In this document: one piece after another, positions 1 to 8,516 of the stretch
Numbering within the stretch: the stretch's first letter is position 1
Layout: each line of letters starts with the position of its first letter
Origin: Bacteroidales bacterium
GTDB taxonomy: Bacteria > Bacteroidota > Bacteroidia > Bacteroidales > JALTDM01
DNA: 15,589 bases
NCBI GenBank assembly: GCA_026996635.1
Contig: JALWKH010000228.1
Coordinates: 1 to 15,589, forward strand
Direction of reading: 5' to 3'
The notes under the pieces: model-generated
The model's input: the letters and a program-made list of their open reading frames with translations, nothing else
Database searches by the model: none
Told to the model about the DNA's origin: nothing
Position numbers and translations under genes: made by a program

Positions 1-1731
1 ACCTTCAGGGATATTGTAAACTTTAAGCCAGTAGCACTTGCCTTTTTCGGTAAAGAACAACAGAGTGTTGTGCATTCTGGCAATGTAAAGGTTTTCGATA
101 AAATCTTCTTCGCGTGTTGACGAACCCTTACTGCCCACACCGCCACGGCGTTGCAACCTGTATTCGTTTAGCGGTGTGCGTTTGATGTAACCGAGATGCG
201 AGAAAGAAATAACCATTTCTTCGTTTTCATAAAAATCTTCGGGGTTAAATTCTTCGGCATTTACTTCAATCTCGGTTCTTCTTTCATCGCCGTAGAGTTC
301 TTTTATTTCGAGTAGTTCGTCTTTGATTATTTGCATTCTGCGTGGTTCGTTTTCCAGAATGTCTTTTAAGTCTTTGATTTTTATTTGCAATTCTTCGTAT
401 TCCGCCCTTAATTTTTCTTGTTCCAATCCGGTAAGTTGTCGCAAACGCATTTCTGTAATCGCCCTAGCCTGAACATCGTCCAAACTGAATCTTTCCATAA
501 GCCTTTTACGGGCCTCTTCAGGCGATTGTGACGAACGGATGATTTGGATAACTTCATCGATATTGTCCGAAGCTATAATCAAACCTTCGAGTATGTGTGC
601 CCTTTCTTCTGCTTTTCTCAGGTCGTATTTAGTCCTTCGTATTACTACTTCGTGTCTGTGTTCTATGAAGTGGAACAAAAGATCTTTAAGGTTAAGCAGT
701 TTGGGCCTGCCGTTTACAAGAGCAATGTTGTTTACATTGAAGCTGTTTTGAAGTTGGGTATGCTTAAATAAGTTATTAATCACTATTTCGGGGCTAGCGT
801 CCTTTTTCAAGTCAATAACAATACGCATACCTTCCCTGTCGGTTTCGTCGTTTATGTTGGAAATCCCTTCTATTTTCTTTTCGTTTACAAGGTCAGCGAT
901 TTTTTCAATCAAGCTTGCTTTGTTTACATTATAAGGTATTTCGGTTACTATAATTTGTTCCCTGCCTGTTTTGGTTGTTTCTACATGCCATTTTGCCCTT
1001 ACTACTATCCTGCCGCGTCCTGTTTCATACGCTTCTCTTACTCCTTTGTAGCCATAAATTATACCACCTGTCGGGAAGTCGGGAGCTTTTATTATTTTTA
1101 TTAACTCGTCAATTTCAATATCCCTGTTGTCTATATATGCCACGAGTGCATCAATCGTGTCGGATAAGTTATGAGGAGGCATATTGGTAGCCATACCCAC
1201 GGCAATACCGGAAGCACCGTTTACAAGCAAAATCGGTATTTTGGTAGGCAGCACAACGGGTTCTTTGAGAGTTTCGTCAAAGTTCGGTTGGAAATCTACT
1301 GTTTCTTTGTTAATGTCAGCAAGAGTTTCTTCGGCGATTTTTGCCAACCTTGCTTCGGTATAACGCATTGCAGCCGGGCTGTCTCCGTCTATTGAACCGA
1401 AGTTACCTTGTCCGTCGATAAGCGGATAACGCAAAGACCATTCTTGCGCCATTCTTACCATTGCGTCATATACGGAGCTGTCGCCGTGCGGGTGGTATTT
1501 ACCCAATACATCACCGACTATTCTGGCTGACTTTTTATATGGTTTATTTGATAAAAGTCCCAGGTCATTATACATTCCGAACAGAACCCTGCGGTGAACG
1601 GGTTTGAGACCGTCCCTTACATCCGGTAATGCACGGGATACTATCACCGACATCGAATAATCGATGTACGATGACTTCATTTCTTCTTCGATGTTTACTT
1701 TGAGAATGTTTCCACCTTGTATTTCTTCCAT
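1..1731 (-). CDS. gyrA: DNA gyrase subunit A (N-terminal 577 residues; 3' end outside window)
   Basis: Gyrase A is the breakage-reunion subunit of the A2B2 enzyme that introduces negative supercoils in the cytoplasm. My own minus-strand translation from the ATG at 1731 reads open to the window edge. Visible landmarks are the quinolone-resistance region [10 protein letters not shown] at residues 80-89, the catalytic tyrosine in [10 protein letters not shown] (Tyr124, E. coli Tyr122), the motif [18 protein letters not shown], and a GyrA box of the form QRRGGVG near residue 524. The box separates gyrase A from ParC. Ser85 and Asp89 (E. coli Ser83 and Asp87) are the unmutated residues at the usual quinolone-resistance positions. 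The family is normally over 800 residues long, so most of the C-terminal beta-pinwheel is missing from the window. No Shine-Dalgarno is seen before the ATG, which is common in Bacteroidota. It is set apart from the next minus-strand gene by 476 bp, so it probably has its own promoter. Confidence 0.97.
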   Translation of the reverse strand, partial: MEEIQGGNILKVNIEEEMKSSYIDYSMSVIVSRALPDVRDGLKPVHRRVLFGMYNDLGLLSNKPYKKSARIVGDVLGKYHPHGDSSVYDAMVRMAQEWSLRYPLIDGQGNFGSIDGDSPAAMRYTEARLAKIAEETLADINKETVDFQPNFDETLKEPVVLPTKIPILLVNGASGIAVGMATNMPPHNLSDTIDALVAYIDNRDIEIDELIKIIKAPDFPTGGIIYGYKGVREAYETGRGRIVVRAKWHVETTKTGREQIIVTEIPYNVNKASLIEKIADLVNEKKIEGISNINDETDREGMRIVIDLKKDASPEIVINNLFKHTQLQNSFNVNNIALVNGRPKLLNLKDLLFHFIEHRHEVVIRRTKYDLRKAEERAHILEGLIIASDNIDEVIQIIRSSQSPEEARKRLMERFSLDDVQARAITEMRLRQLTGLEQEKLRAEYEELQIKIKDLKDILENEPRRMQIIKDELLEIKELYGDERRTEIEVNAEEFNPEDFYENEEMVISFSHLGYIKRTPLNEYRLQRRGGVGSKGSSTREEDFIENLYIARMHNTLLFFTEKGKCYWLKVYNIPEG

Positions 1732-1777
1732 TTGGTGAGTTTTTTATAAAATCTGCTTAATGTTTTATTAAGAATTG

Positions 1778-1785
1778 CAAATTTA
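1778..1785 (-). promoter_or_regulatory. Candidate gyrA promoter, -7 box
   Basis: Read on the minus strand this is TAAATTTG, a match to the Bacteroidota -7 consensus TAnnTTTG, and would give a 5' leader of roughly 40 nt for gyrA. No TTG lies 17-23 bases upstream; that position is occupied by the palindrome at 1801-1818. A second identical TAAATTTG at 1843-1850 (minus) is an alternative, but its nearest TTG (1865-1867) is only 14 bases away. Confidence 0.4.
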
Positions 1786-1800
1786 ATATTTATTTTTTGC

Positions 1801-1818
1801 CCTGAGAATATTCTCGGG
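1801..1818. promoter_or_regulatory. Palindrome upstream of gyrA, possible operator
   Basis: CCTGAGAATATTCTCGGG has a perfect 12-bp palindromic core (GAGAATATTCTC), extended by CC/GG on both sides with one T-G mismatch. It lies 70-87 bp before the gyrA start codon and just where the -33 element of the nearer candidate promoter would be. No T-run follows on either strand, so it does not look like an intrinsic terminator. A protein-binding site is my inference. Confidence 0.35.
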
Positions 1819-1883
1819 CATATAATGAAAGGTAGTTTGATACAAATTTATTCTTTTTCCACACCAATTATGCTATATTGATA

Positions 1884-1960
1884 TAATTTTGTGGCTAAAA
1901 CCATACTGTTTAGGTTGAAAATTGAAACACCGCCTTAAAAGACAGTGCTAATCATTTTTT
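1884..1960 (+). ncRNA. Possible small RNA: promoter-like box, hairpin, T-run
   Basis: On the plus strand TAATTTTG (1884-1891) matches TAnnTTTG and is followed by GTGGCTAAAA, the same start-site context as in front of the DUF5606 gene (9541-9551). An imperfect hairpin follows: ACTGT at 1905-1909 pairs with ACAGT at 1942-1946, and TTAGG at 1910-1914 pairs with CCTTAA at 1933-1938 with one bulge. A run of six T lies at 1955-1960. No plus-strand gene follows until purC at 8517, so the transcript would be about 60 nt and noncoding. No TTG -33 element is visible and the T-run sits 8 bases after the stem. This could be chance in AT-rich DNA. Confidence 0.25.
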
Positions 1961-1982
1961 ATCTTTCGTGCAGGGTTTGTTT

Positions 1983-2001
1983 TTTGCGATTCATTCGCAA
2001 A
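1983..2001. repeat. Hairpin with 7-bp perfect stem
   Basis: TTTGCGA and TCGCAAA are separated by the 5-base loop TTCAT. The T-run lies before rather than after the stem on the plus strand, and an A-run follows on the minus strand, so this is not a standard intrinsic terminator on either strand. Its role is unknown; it lies in the long gap between gyrA and the PH-domain gene. Confidence 0.45.
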
Positions 2002-2052
2002 TATTCATATCCACACAATAGAATCGTGCGGCAACATTGGGAATTTTGACTT

Positions 2053-2136
2053 AAGAATATTGAATAATGAACAACGAATGATAAATGATAGAACCTTCTA
2101 AAATCGATATTCAATATTCGATGTTCGATATTCATA
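2053..2136. repeat. Heptad-repeat element in inverted arms, flanked by 9-bp direct repeats
   Basis: The left arm has five consecutive 7-base units of the form NGAANNN or close to it (2054-2088: AGAATAT, TGAATAA, TGAACAA, CGAATGA, TAAATGA). The right arm has four units of ATRTTCR (2107-2134), which on the minus strand read YGAAYAT. The arms are therefore inverted, heptad-phased copies of each other. The centre is a short perfect inverted repeat, TAGAA-CC-TTCTA (2089-2100). Directly outside the arms lies TTTTGACTT, identical at 2044-2052 and 2137-2145. That looks like a target-site duplication around an 84-bp insertion, although a mobile origin is inference. Confidence 0.5.
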
Positions 2137-2207
2137 TTTTGACTTTAGCCTTATATTTAACAATAATTTATAGGTAATATTTTTCGTTTCTAAATAAAGA
2201 AAACTAT

Positions 2208-2633
2208 TTAGCTTACACTATTTTTTATTCCCGGATTAATTTTAATCAAATCATTTACAAAAGCCTTCTTGTCTCTCGGCGAGATTATTATTTCGCTGAA
2301 CTTTCCGTATTTAATGGCAATGCGGTCAAATGAAGGTGCCGGTGATGAAATCAAGCTCTTGGTATTTGAAACCTCTTTTATTGCTTCAATGTCAATGGGT
2401 TTGAATGAAAATATTCCGTGTTTTATTTTAAGATATTTGCCGTCGATAATGTATTCCGTTTTGAGGAAAAGGTGCAAAACAAAAGCAAAAATCAATGTTA
2501 ACAAACCGATAGCAACGGCAGTGGAAAAATCAAACCCATACTTCATCAAAGCAGGCACAAGCGGTCCGTAAAAAAGTAAGAAAATAACAACTAAAAAGCC
2601 ATATGATACTTTTGCAGGGTAGGTTTTGGGCAT
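2208..2633 (-). CDS. Small membrane protein with PH-like (YyaB/bPH_4-type) domain
   Basis: This 141-residue protein has two predicted transmembrane helices (about 11-30 and 38-57) followed by a cytosolic-looking beta-rich domain. That domain begins EYIIDGKYLKIKHGIFSFKPIDI and ends with a short helix, ISPRDKKAFVNDLIKINP. The pattern of two helices, then 'Y.i.dg.LkI..G', then a terminal helix matches the bacterial PH-like family once called DUF1200 (YyaB-like). Its function is unknown. The ATG at 2633 is chosen as the start; a TTG two codons upstream would only add two residues. Its start lies 19 bp after the stop of the upstream beta-barrel gene, on the same strand, so co-transcription is plausible. 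I see no convincing terminator after it. The family call is from remembered pattern and is moderately sure. Confidence 0.72.
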   Translation of the reverse strand: MPKTYPAKVSYGFLVVIFLLFYGPLVPALMKYGFDFSTAVAIGLLTLIFAFVLHLFLKTEYIIDGKYLKIKHGIFSFKPIDIEAIKEVSNTKSLISSPAPSFDRIAIKYGKFSEIIISPRDKKAFVNDLIKINPGIKNSVS

Positions 2634-2652
2634 AAACAAAATTTTCTACATT

Positions 2653-3186
2653 TTAAAAAGTATATCCTATACTCATTCCAGCATATGGTTGCCATAAATG
2701 ATAACCTATATTTGGATCACCGTTATACACATAAAAGTCGTATAATGGTGTAAATCCTACATTAAAAAAAAGTCCTCCAGTAGGTTTTTGAAATCTATAA
2801 CCTATTCTCAAGGCCAAAACCAGTATCAGTTCCTTATGAAATTTATCAAGATAATTCATCAAAACTGTTGTAACTCCACTACCAACTTCTATGAAATGTT
2901 TATTTTTAGAAATCGGAACTAATCCGGTCAATTCAACAGGAATTACATTTAATATCAATTTATTATCATTAAAGTTTTTAGTAAATCCGTAACCAATTCT
3001 AGAAGAAAGGCACAACTTTTTTGACAAATAAAACAACCTATTATAATTAACTGAATAGAGAATGCCATTACCTCCAAATTCTACAAAAACAGTATTTCTT
3101 TTTAATTCCTTTTGAACTAAATTTTGTGAATTTGCCAAAAAAGAAACAAAAACAATTAAAAAAAATATAAAAGTTTTATACCTCAC
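2653..3186 (-). CDS. Predicted outer-membrane beta-barrel protein, AT-rich, GTG start
   Basis: The protein is 177 residues long. It starts with a cleavable-type signal peptide (MRYKTFIFFLIVFVSFLANS, cleavage likely before Gln21) and continues as alternating hydrophobic/polar stretches typical of a small barrel: VFVEFGGNG, KLCLSSRIGYGF, ALRIGYRF, GGLFFNVGFTPLYDFY. It ends in the aromatic IGYTF expected for outer-membrane targeting. I do not recognise a named family. The start is GTG at 3186: an in-frame TAA lies two codons upstream and no ATG occurs before the signal peptide. Sample stretches are about 20-32% G+C, clearly below the neighbouring housekeeping genes, so recent acquisition or relaxed constraint is possible. 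It is followed after 19 bp by the PH-domain gene. Confidence 0.62.
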   Translation of the reverse strand: MRYKTFIFFLIVFVSFLANSQNLVQKELKRNTVFVEFGGNGILYSVNYNRLFYLSKKLCLSSRIGYGFTKNFNDNKLILNVIPVELTGLVPISKNKHFIEVGSGVTTVLMNYLDKFHKELILVLALRIGYRFQKPTGGLFFNVGFTPLYDFYVYNGDPNIGYHLWQPYAGMSIGYTF

Positions 3187-3203
3187 CTCTTAAAAATCAC
3201 AAG

Positions 3204-3222
3204 ATTACAATTCTAGTGTAAT
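3204..3222. repeat. Inverted repeat ATTACA-N7-TGTAAT upstream of the beta-barrel gene
   Basis: Perfect 6-bp arms (3204-3209 and 3217-3222) lie 18-36 bp before the GTG start at 3186 and 43-61 bp after the DUF4197 stop. It could be an operator for the barrel gene or a weak terminator hairpin for the DUF4197 gene; the sequence does not decide. A weak -7-like TAATCTTG (one mismatch) lies beside it on the minus strand, at about 3199-3206. Confidence 0.3.
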
Positions 3223-3264
3223 TTATTATAAAGCTTAACAGTCGTTCCTGAAAACTTCCTTTTC

Positions 3265-4026
3265 TCACCAATTATCCGGATTGAAAACCCTTTGCAAAAT
3301 ATCGTTTATTCGTGCTGCAGGGTCTTTTCTGATTTGCTTTTCTTGGTCGGCTATTTTTACAAACAAACCGTTTACGCCTTTTCTGGTTGCATAATCGGTC
3401 AAGTCGGTGTTAACTTTTTTCCAGCCCATTGTGCGAGCTACTTTGTTGTATGATGTTGTTAGTGTTCGCCAAGCGGAATTTGCAGAAATACCGGCTACCA
3501 ACGGCTTATCGAGAGATTTTTGCATTACGGGCTTGTACAAATTTACGAGCGAAGTAAATGTTTTTTGCCTGAAATAATGTGTAGCCGCAGTGTCGCTTCC
3601 TTTTAGTATATTCCACGCATCGGATATGGTCATAGATTTTACTGCATTTTTGAAAATAGGAGTAGCACTCTTTGCCGCATCTTCGGCAGCACGGTTCATT
3701 CTCAAGACAACATCATCAACCATTTTAGAAACTCCCACAGCTTTTAATAAAGGATGGTCTTTGTGTTTTAATATTTCACGAGCATCAGGCGGAAGTAATA
3801 TCTTAACGGCTGCATCACCGTAATATCCGTTTGTTTTCGACAGAATTCCCACAGCTTTGTCCGTTCCTACCTCCAAGGCTTCTTTCAATCCCTTTATAAC
3901 CTCCTGCTCGGTAAGTTTATTGTTTGATGATTGTGCTTGTGCCATTGCTTCATCTGCCACCTTCATTAGTGAATCACAACCTGTTAAGTAGAAAATCACC
4001 AAAACAGAAAACAAAATTTTTTTCAT
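3265..4026 (-). CDS. DUF4197-family lipoprotein
   Basis: The product is 253 residues with a lipoprotein signal peptide ending in the lipobox LTGC (Cys17), so it should be exported and lipid-anchored. The mature part carries the DUF4197 signature: LTEQEVIKGLKEALEVGTDKAV, then LPPDAREI, a central ISDAWNILKGSDTAATHYFR, and a C-terminal stretch FVKIADQEKQIRKDPAAR. The function of DUF4197 is not known; the family occurs as lone exported proteins in Bacteroidota and Proteobacteria. The length fits a full domain with nothing missing. The ATG at 4026 is supported by a well-placed promoter upstream and by the signal peptide starting directly at it. The gene begins 57 bp after the stop of the large T9SS protein gene but appears to have its own promoter. 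Confidence 0.9.
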   Translation of the reverse strand: MKKILFSVLVIFYLTGCDSLMKVADEAMAQAQSSNNKLTEQEVIKGLKEALEVGTDKAVGILSKTNGYYGDAAVKILLPPDAREILKHKDHPLLKAVGVSKMVDDVVLRMNRAAEDAAKSATPIFKNAVKSMTISDAWNILKGSDTAATHYFRQKTFTSLVNLYKPVMQKSLDKPLVAGISANSAWRTLTTSYNKVARTMGWKKVNTDLTDYATRKGVNGLFVKIADQEKQIRKDPAARINDILQRVFNPDNW

Positions 4027-4052
4027 AGCTTATCTTTTTATTTGATTTCAGA

Positions 4053-4081
4053 CAAAAGTAATAAAAATTGAACGGAAGCAA
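4053..4081 (-). promoter_or_regulatory. Promoter of the DUF4197 gene
   Basis: On the minus strand TACTTTTG (4053-4060) matches TAnnTTTG and TTG (4079-4081) lies 18 bases upstream, a normal Bacteroidota spacing. The start codon at 4026 is about 27 bases beyond the box. The TTG lies just before the stop codon (4084-4086) of the preceding gene. Confidence 0.5.
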
Positions 4082-4083
4082 AA

Positions 4084-7000
4084 CTACTTATAGAAAAACT
4101 TATCAACCAAAGTATTACCGGGGGTAATTATTTTTAATAAATAAATTTGCCCGTGACTTAATTTATCCAATCCGATTTTGTTTATGCCCACAGACAAATC
4201 AATAGATGCAATCAAAGTTTTACCGGACAAATTCACTATGAATAATTGTCCTTCTTCTCCCTGAGAATTGTTAACAACAAGGTTGTTTCCTTCTACAAAA
4301 TAACTTATACCTTGTTGCAAATTATTTATCTCGATAGCAACTTTGCCCTTCTCCTTTGTCAAGCCGTCAAAATCCGTTTGGTAGAGTTTATAATAATTTA
4401 TTCCTTTAGCAGGATTTTTGTCCACCAAGTTATAGTAATGAATTAAATTGCTATTGCCGGCACCGTGTACAGTTGCCAAAACAAAATAATTTTCACCGTC
4501 GTAAGATTTTTCTACCGTAAAGAAATCATTATTTATTTCCGCCGTGGTTTCCCATTCCAACACAACAGTACCATTTTTCAATTTAGCAGAGAATGACAAC
4601 AAATCCACAGGCAAGGCAAATTCATCCGACCTCGCTATGGCAAAGTCACTAAAATCTGTAAGACCGGACAATTTAGCTGTAATGGGATTTGTCCCCGTAC
4701 CTGACTGTGTGTTGTTATTGTGATTAGCCGGATAAACATTCCAATCTGTAGTTGAATCGTGACGCTTGACTATTGTATGTTGATCTGCCGTTGTACCGCC
4801 ATTTGTGTGACCTCTGGAAGTTAGTGTTATATCGTAATTCACTGTGGTATAATTATCGGGTGTAATAGTCCAATATCCGTAATCAAGCAAAGTTGTAACC
4901 GGAGTTCCGTTTAATACCAGCCCGAGAGAAGAAATATCGGTATTGAATGATGACGGATGAGTAAATTTTGCATCAAAATAACTAATACCCGATGATGAAT
5001 TCAAATTAAGGTCTGCAATTTCATAATTTCCGTCTCCAACAGGGAAAGCATAATCACCTGTACTTTGCACATATCTTCTCAAGTTTCCGTCTATGTAACT
5101 GCCTGTGTTATAATTCACAATTGAAGCCGGATTGTCGCTTTGCACAATCAGCTTATTCGTGCCGGTATAAATTATTCCGTTGCTTAATTCCAACAACGAT
5201 AATACATTCACGTCCGTTCCCAAGGTTGCGGAACCCGATGTACGGTTTATTGTAAGCGTATCCACCACATTATTTGCAGCTTCAAAATATAATGTACCAA
5301 GTGAACCTGAACCGCCAATTGTAAGCGTAGCATTATTATCACCTCGTAGTAGCCCTGTTCCGCTGACAGTACCATTCAATGTCAAATGTTTACCGTTCAT
5401 AACCAAAATTGCCCCCGAAGACAATGATAATTGTCCGTAGGTTGTCAAATCTGTACCAAGCACTACTGTGCCGTTTGCGGTAATATTAAGGTTGTTCAGC
5501 ATTCTGCCGGATGGCACAAAATATAAACTGTCGTAGAGTGACCCGGAAATATTTATATTGATATTTGATGATGATGTTCCGGAAAACATACCGTTGATTC
5601 TCATCATTTGTTTGTTTATGGTTAAGGTATGCACGTTTAATGCTACAATTCCCGAGTCCAAGAATAGAGTATCGTCTGCAACAACATTTGCATTTAATGT
5701 AACGATAGTATCATTGGCGAATTTCAATTTATGAAATGTTTCTGCAGAAACTGCATTTATTGTTTGTGGGTCTGTACCTTCAAAAAATACGGTCGATGTA
5801 TCTTCCGTAAAACTTCCGTTGTCAATCCAATCTCCGTACATTATTATATCCCTGCCTCCGGAGTTTAAAGTCGTACCGGAAGTAATGTTTAATGTATTGA
5901 AGTTATTTGTTTTACTTGTTCCGGAAATATTCTGAGTGGTTGATCCGTTGAAATAAACAATGGAATTACCCGGTATGAATGAAGTTACAGTATCGTTATT
6001 TATCCAATCTCCTTTCAGATAAATTATGCCGTCTTGAGTTGATGGATTGCCATCGTCAAAATCCAATGTTCCCGCATTTATAGTCAATGTTCCGTTTATC
6101 TTTAACACCCTGTCTGAAGAACCTTCGGCAATAATCTTATAATCGGGATGATTTAGTACCAGATTTTTACATTCTGCTGTTTCTCCTGCTTCCAAGTAGA
6201 TATTATTTTGCACTTGTGAAGTATTAGGTATTTCCACATCGTTATCATATTCAGGTACACGCAAAGTACTCCAATTGCCGCAATTAAACCAACTACTGTC
6301 CCGTGTGCCAAACCATTTGAATTCGCTATACATATAGGTAGTTGTAATTTGTAATGTATCACCATTGGTATAATCGGGCGTTGCAGAATAATAATCTGAG
6401 CATCCCGAATAAGCAGTCCAATTATTATTATCATTTATTCGCCCTATCCACTCCATCTGCGAAGCAGGAGTCATCGGTCCCGTATATTTCAAATAATCAC
6501 TTGCCGTGTTAGGCATCATACTAAAGCATTCCATTTGATAAGGCAATCCGGATTCTTGAGTACTCTGACCGAAATCCAACCAACTGTCATTGGTATTAAA
6601 TCCGAAAAGTATCGTTCCGTCGTAAGTAGCATCATGATTGTTGTTAGTGCCGTTGTCCCAAGTACCACCCTGCATAAAGAAAATTTGATCTCCATTAGAA
6701 TTCATAACCAGACTACCTGTTCTAATATCCAAATCCCAATCATTATCAGGAAAAACACCTTCCAGATATGGGGATGTGTTGTGTAGCCTTAATGTAATAA
6801 CTGTTCCCGCAGCAATTGTATTTCCTGTTCTCTTTATTCTGTAATATCCTTCCGAATTACCCCATTCATCTGCATTTTCCCGTTGCCAACCATTATCTGT
6901 TAAATCAATTACGGTACCGGGAGTAATATCCTTAAAGCAAACAAAACTAATTTCATCATCACCCGGATTAGTGCCGGACACACAAGAACTAATATTTGAA

Positions 7001-8406
7001 CAAAGTCCCACCACGGCAATATCTCCTCTTTCCAAAATAGCAGGGTCGGGAATGTTTTGAGTAATAGTATCACCTTCGGCATAAGATGAAACAAGATAAT
7101 CTTCGTTCCCACCGCTGCAATTAAATTCGAATATTTTAAAGTAATACCTAGTGCTGTCTTGAAGTCCGTAAACAGTCACCGAATTATTGTCCCCTGCATA
7201 AACGACATACTCTCCCGAACCGATATCACTACCGTTTCCGAAAGTATTATCTGCGGTATAAGATGTTCCGTCTGTAGGTGTAGATGTAACAGCACTACCT
7301 TCTCTTACTACTACAAGATGATAAGTGCCGTTACCGTTTGTCCAAGAGACTGTAATTGAATTTGTGGAAACACTATTAAAAGTTAAGTCCGTAGATGGTG
7401 ATGTAGGCTCGTCACAAGTAAGTGTTGTTTGTGAGTTTGGATTGTTTGAAGCGGTTGAAGTATTATAAACAGTGTTTGAACCCGAACAATTATATTCGTA
7501 AACCCTAACCCAGTAAGTTGTGCCCGGACTCAATCCGTCAACCGTTACAGAACTACCATTGCCATTATATACAACTTGCTCACCCGAACCCGAATATGTT
7601 GAGTTGGCAGTGTATTCCGTTCCATCGGCAGGATCTGTAAATGAATTCGATGTATTTATTTTTACAATTCTGTTGCTGCCATTGCCTGAAGTCCAAGAAA
7701 TGGTAAAAGAACTTTCCGTAACATCCGAAAAAGAAATATCATACGCTTGTGTGGTAGGTGCAGTACAAGAAACAGCATCACCTTCAATCTTGAATTCGTC
7801 AAAAGCAAAATCTTCTCCTGCTGCATCTACAGAAATAGTTATCCTGAGATCGAGGCTACTGCCAGTCCCGGTAATGGATTTTGTAAAACTTTGAAATGTG
7901 GAAGTAAGATCTGTCCCATCCCCTGTTCCATCAAAATCAGTATCTTCTAAAAAATCTGTATTATAAGTAGATCCGTCATTTTCGAATTCAAGTAATTTAG
8001 TCCATCCTCCACCATCAATTTGATATTCAACTATAACATAATCCGGTTCATCAATTTTAGAATAAGCTGAAGCAAATAATCCTGTAAATGACAAATTATT
8101 ATACCCGCTAATGTCAATATTTGACCAAGTAAGTTGAGATGGAGCGGCACTTCCCGGCCATCCTCCGTCATCAACATCTTGTGCTGCAAAAAAATAACCA
8201 TTATTACCTGAATAACTAACTCCGATGTTGGAACCGTCAGTTCTGAAGAAATAATCCGAGCTTCCATCACTTCCCTCTCCACCTAATGTTACCGTATAAT
8301 TTGAGCTTGTACTAAAATCCTCTGTCCAAATGGTAGTTTGTGACATTGTGGCAAAGGGAATAAAAAAAACTAATAAGAATATATGTAAAATTTTAAAATG
8401 TCTCAT
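4084..8406 (-). CDS. Very large secreted multidomain protein with T9SS sorting domain
   Basis: This 1440-residue protein should cross the outer membrane by type IX secretion and stay on or leave the cell surface. It has a Sec signal peptide (about 1-22, cleavage before Gln23). A beta-sandwich-like domain (about 23-213) begins with WTEDF. Two fibronectin type III-like domains follow (about 215-330 and 331-450, each with a Y.....EFNCSG/EYNCSG strand). A domain of about 455-690 begins [11 protein letters not shown] and contains the motif [10 protein letters not shown] beta-helix-like region of about 700-1150 includes repeats starting GDWI at residues 799 and 858. An [12 protein letters not shown]n3-like module starts near 1265, and a type A C-terminal sorting domain occupies the last 70 residues. 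No catalytic domain is recognised, so adhesion or surface binding is inference. The ATG at 8406 is preferred over the TTG at 8433, which lies in the promoter box. Confidence 0.9.
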   Translation of the reverse strand: MRHFKILHIFLLVFFIPFATMSQTTIWTEDFSTSSNYTVTLGGEGSDGSSDYFFRTDGSNIGVSYSGNNGYFFAAQDVDDGGWPGSAAPSQLTWSNIDISGYNNLSFTGLFASAYSKIDEPDYVIVEYQIDGGGWTKLLEFENDGSTYNTDFLEDTDFDGTGDGTDLTSTFQSFTKSITGTGSSLDLRITISVDAAGEDFAFDEFKIEGDAVSCTAPTTQAYDISFSDVTESSFTISWTSGNGSNRIVKINTSNSFTDPADGTEYTANSTYSGSGEQVVYNGNGSSVTVDGLSPGTTYWVRVYEYNCSGSNTVYNTSTASNNPNSQTTLTCDEPTSPSTDLTFNSVSTNSITVSWTNGNGTYHLVVVREGSAVTSTPTDGTSYTADNTFGNGSDIGSGEYVVYAGDNNSVTVYGLQDSTRYYFKIFEFNCSGGNEDYLVSSYAEGDTITQNIPDPAILERGDIAVVGLCSNISSCVSGTNPGDDEISFVCFKDITPGTVIDLTDNGWQRENADEWGNSEGYYRIKRTGNTIAAGTVITLRLHNTSPYLEGVFPDNDWDLDIRTGSLVMNSNGDQIFFMQGGTWDNGTNNNHDATYDGTILFGFNTNDSWLDFGQSTQESGLPYQMECFSMMPNTASDYLKYTGPMTPASQMEWIGRINDNNNWTAYSGCSDYYSATPDYTNGDTLQITTTYMYSEFKWFGTRDSSWFNCGNWSTLRVPEYDNDVEIPNTSQVQNNIYLEAGETAECKNLVLNHPDYKIIAEGSSDRVLKINGTLTINAGTLDFDDGNPSTQDGIIYLKGDWINNDTVTSFIPGNSIVYFNGSTTQNISGTSKTNNFNTLNITSGTTLNSGGRDIIMYGDWIDNGSFTEDTSTVFFEGTDPQTINAVSAETFHKLKFANDTIVTLNANVVADDTLFLDSGIVALNVHTLTINKQMMRINGMFSGTSSSNININISGSLYDSLYFVPSGRMLNNLNITANGTVVLGTDLTTYGQLSLSSGAILVMNGKHLTLNGTVSGTGLLRGDNNATLTIGGSGSLGTLYFEAANNVVDTLTINRTSGSATLGTDVNVLSLLELSNGIIYTGTNKLIVQSDNPASIVNYNTGSYIDGNLRRYVQSTGDYAFPVGDGNYEIADLNLNSSSGISYFDAKFTHPSSFNTDISSLGLVLNGTPVTTLLDYGYWTITPDNYTTVNYDITLTSRGHTNGGTTADQHTIVKRHDSTTDWNVYPANHNNNTQSGTGTNPITAKLSGLTDFSDFAIARSDEFALPVDLLSFSAKLKNGTVVLEWETTAEINNDFFTVEKSYDGENYFVLATVHGAGNSNLIHYYNLVDKNPAKGINYYKLYQTDFDGLTKEKGKVAIEINNLQQGISYFVEGNNLVVNNSQGEEGQLFIVNLSGKTLIASIDLSVGINKIGLDKLSHGQIYLLKIITPGNTLVDKFFYK

Positions 8407-8430
8407 TACCAACCCTTTGTTTATTAAACT

Positions 8431-8464
8431 CAAATATAACCATTAAAGTTGCTTATGTTGTCAA
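8431..8464 (-). promoter_or_regulatory. Promoter of the T9SS protein gene
   Basis: On the minus strand TATATTTG (8431-8438) is a full match to the -7 consensus TAnnTTTG, and TTG (8462-8464) lies 23 bases upstream. This gives a leader of about 20 nt before the ATG at 8406. It also rules against the in-frame TTG at 8433 as start, because that codon is part of the box itself. The region overlaps the -33 area of the divergent purC promoter. Confidence 0.6.
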
Positions 8465-8490
8465 TTTTTTGAGGAAAGAATATATTTTTG
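8458..8490 (+). promoter_or_regulatory. Promoter of purC
   Basis: TTG (8458-8460), 22 bases, then TATTTTTG (8483-8490), followed by TGGCAAAA. The predicted start of transcription lies before the ATG at 8517, and the box lies inside the 5' extension that an upstream TTG (8469) would give, so the shorter purC is the right one. Confidence 0.55.
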
Positions 8491-8516
8491 TGGCAAAATT
8501 TATCAACAAACAAAAA

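Noticed and set aside
544..1395. Several open frames on the plus strand within the first 1.7 kb
   Set aside because: They lie opposite the gyrA reading frame, whose minus-strand translation matches gyrase A throughout. The plus frames have no recognisable protein pattern.
1732..2207. tRNA or known riboswitch in the long gap upstream of gyrA
   Set aside because: No cloverleaf, TTCGA-type loop or recognised aptamer core could be found; only hairpins and the heptad element are supportable.
2190..2211. CTAAATA-N8-TATTTAG stem at the end of the PH-domain gene as a terminator
   Set aside because: The stem is all but one pair A-T, it includes the stop codon, and no T-run follows on the minus strand.
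8407..8433. TTG start for the T9SS protein adding nine residues
   Set aside because: The codon is inside the predicted -7 box, and the ATG at 8406 gives a standard signal peptide.
8469..8516. TTG start for purC adding 16 residues
   Set aside because: The promoter box TATTTTTG (8483-8490) lies inside this extension, and PurC proteins begin at the ATG context MKALKETNF.
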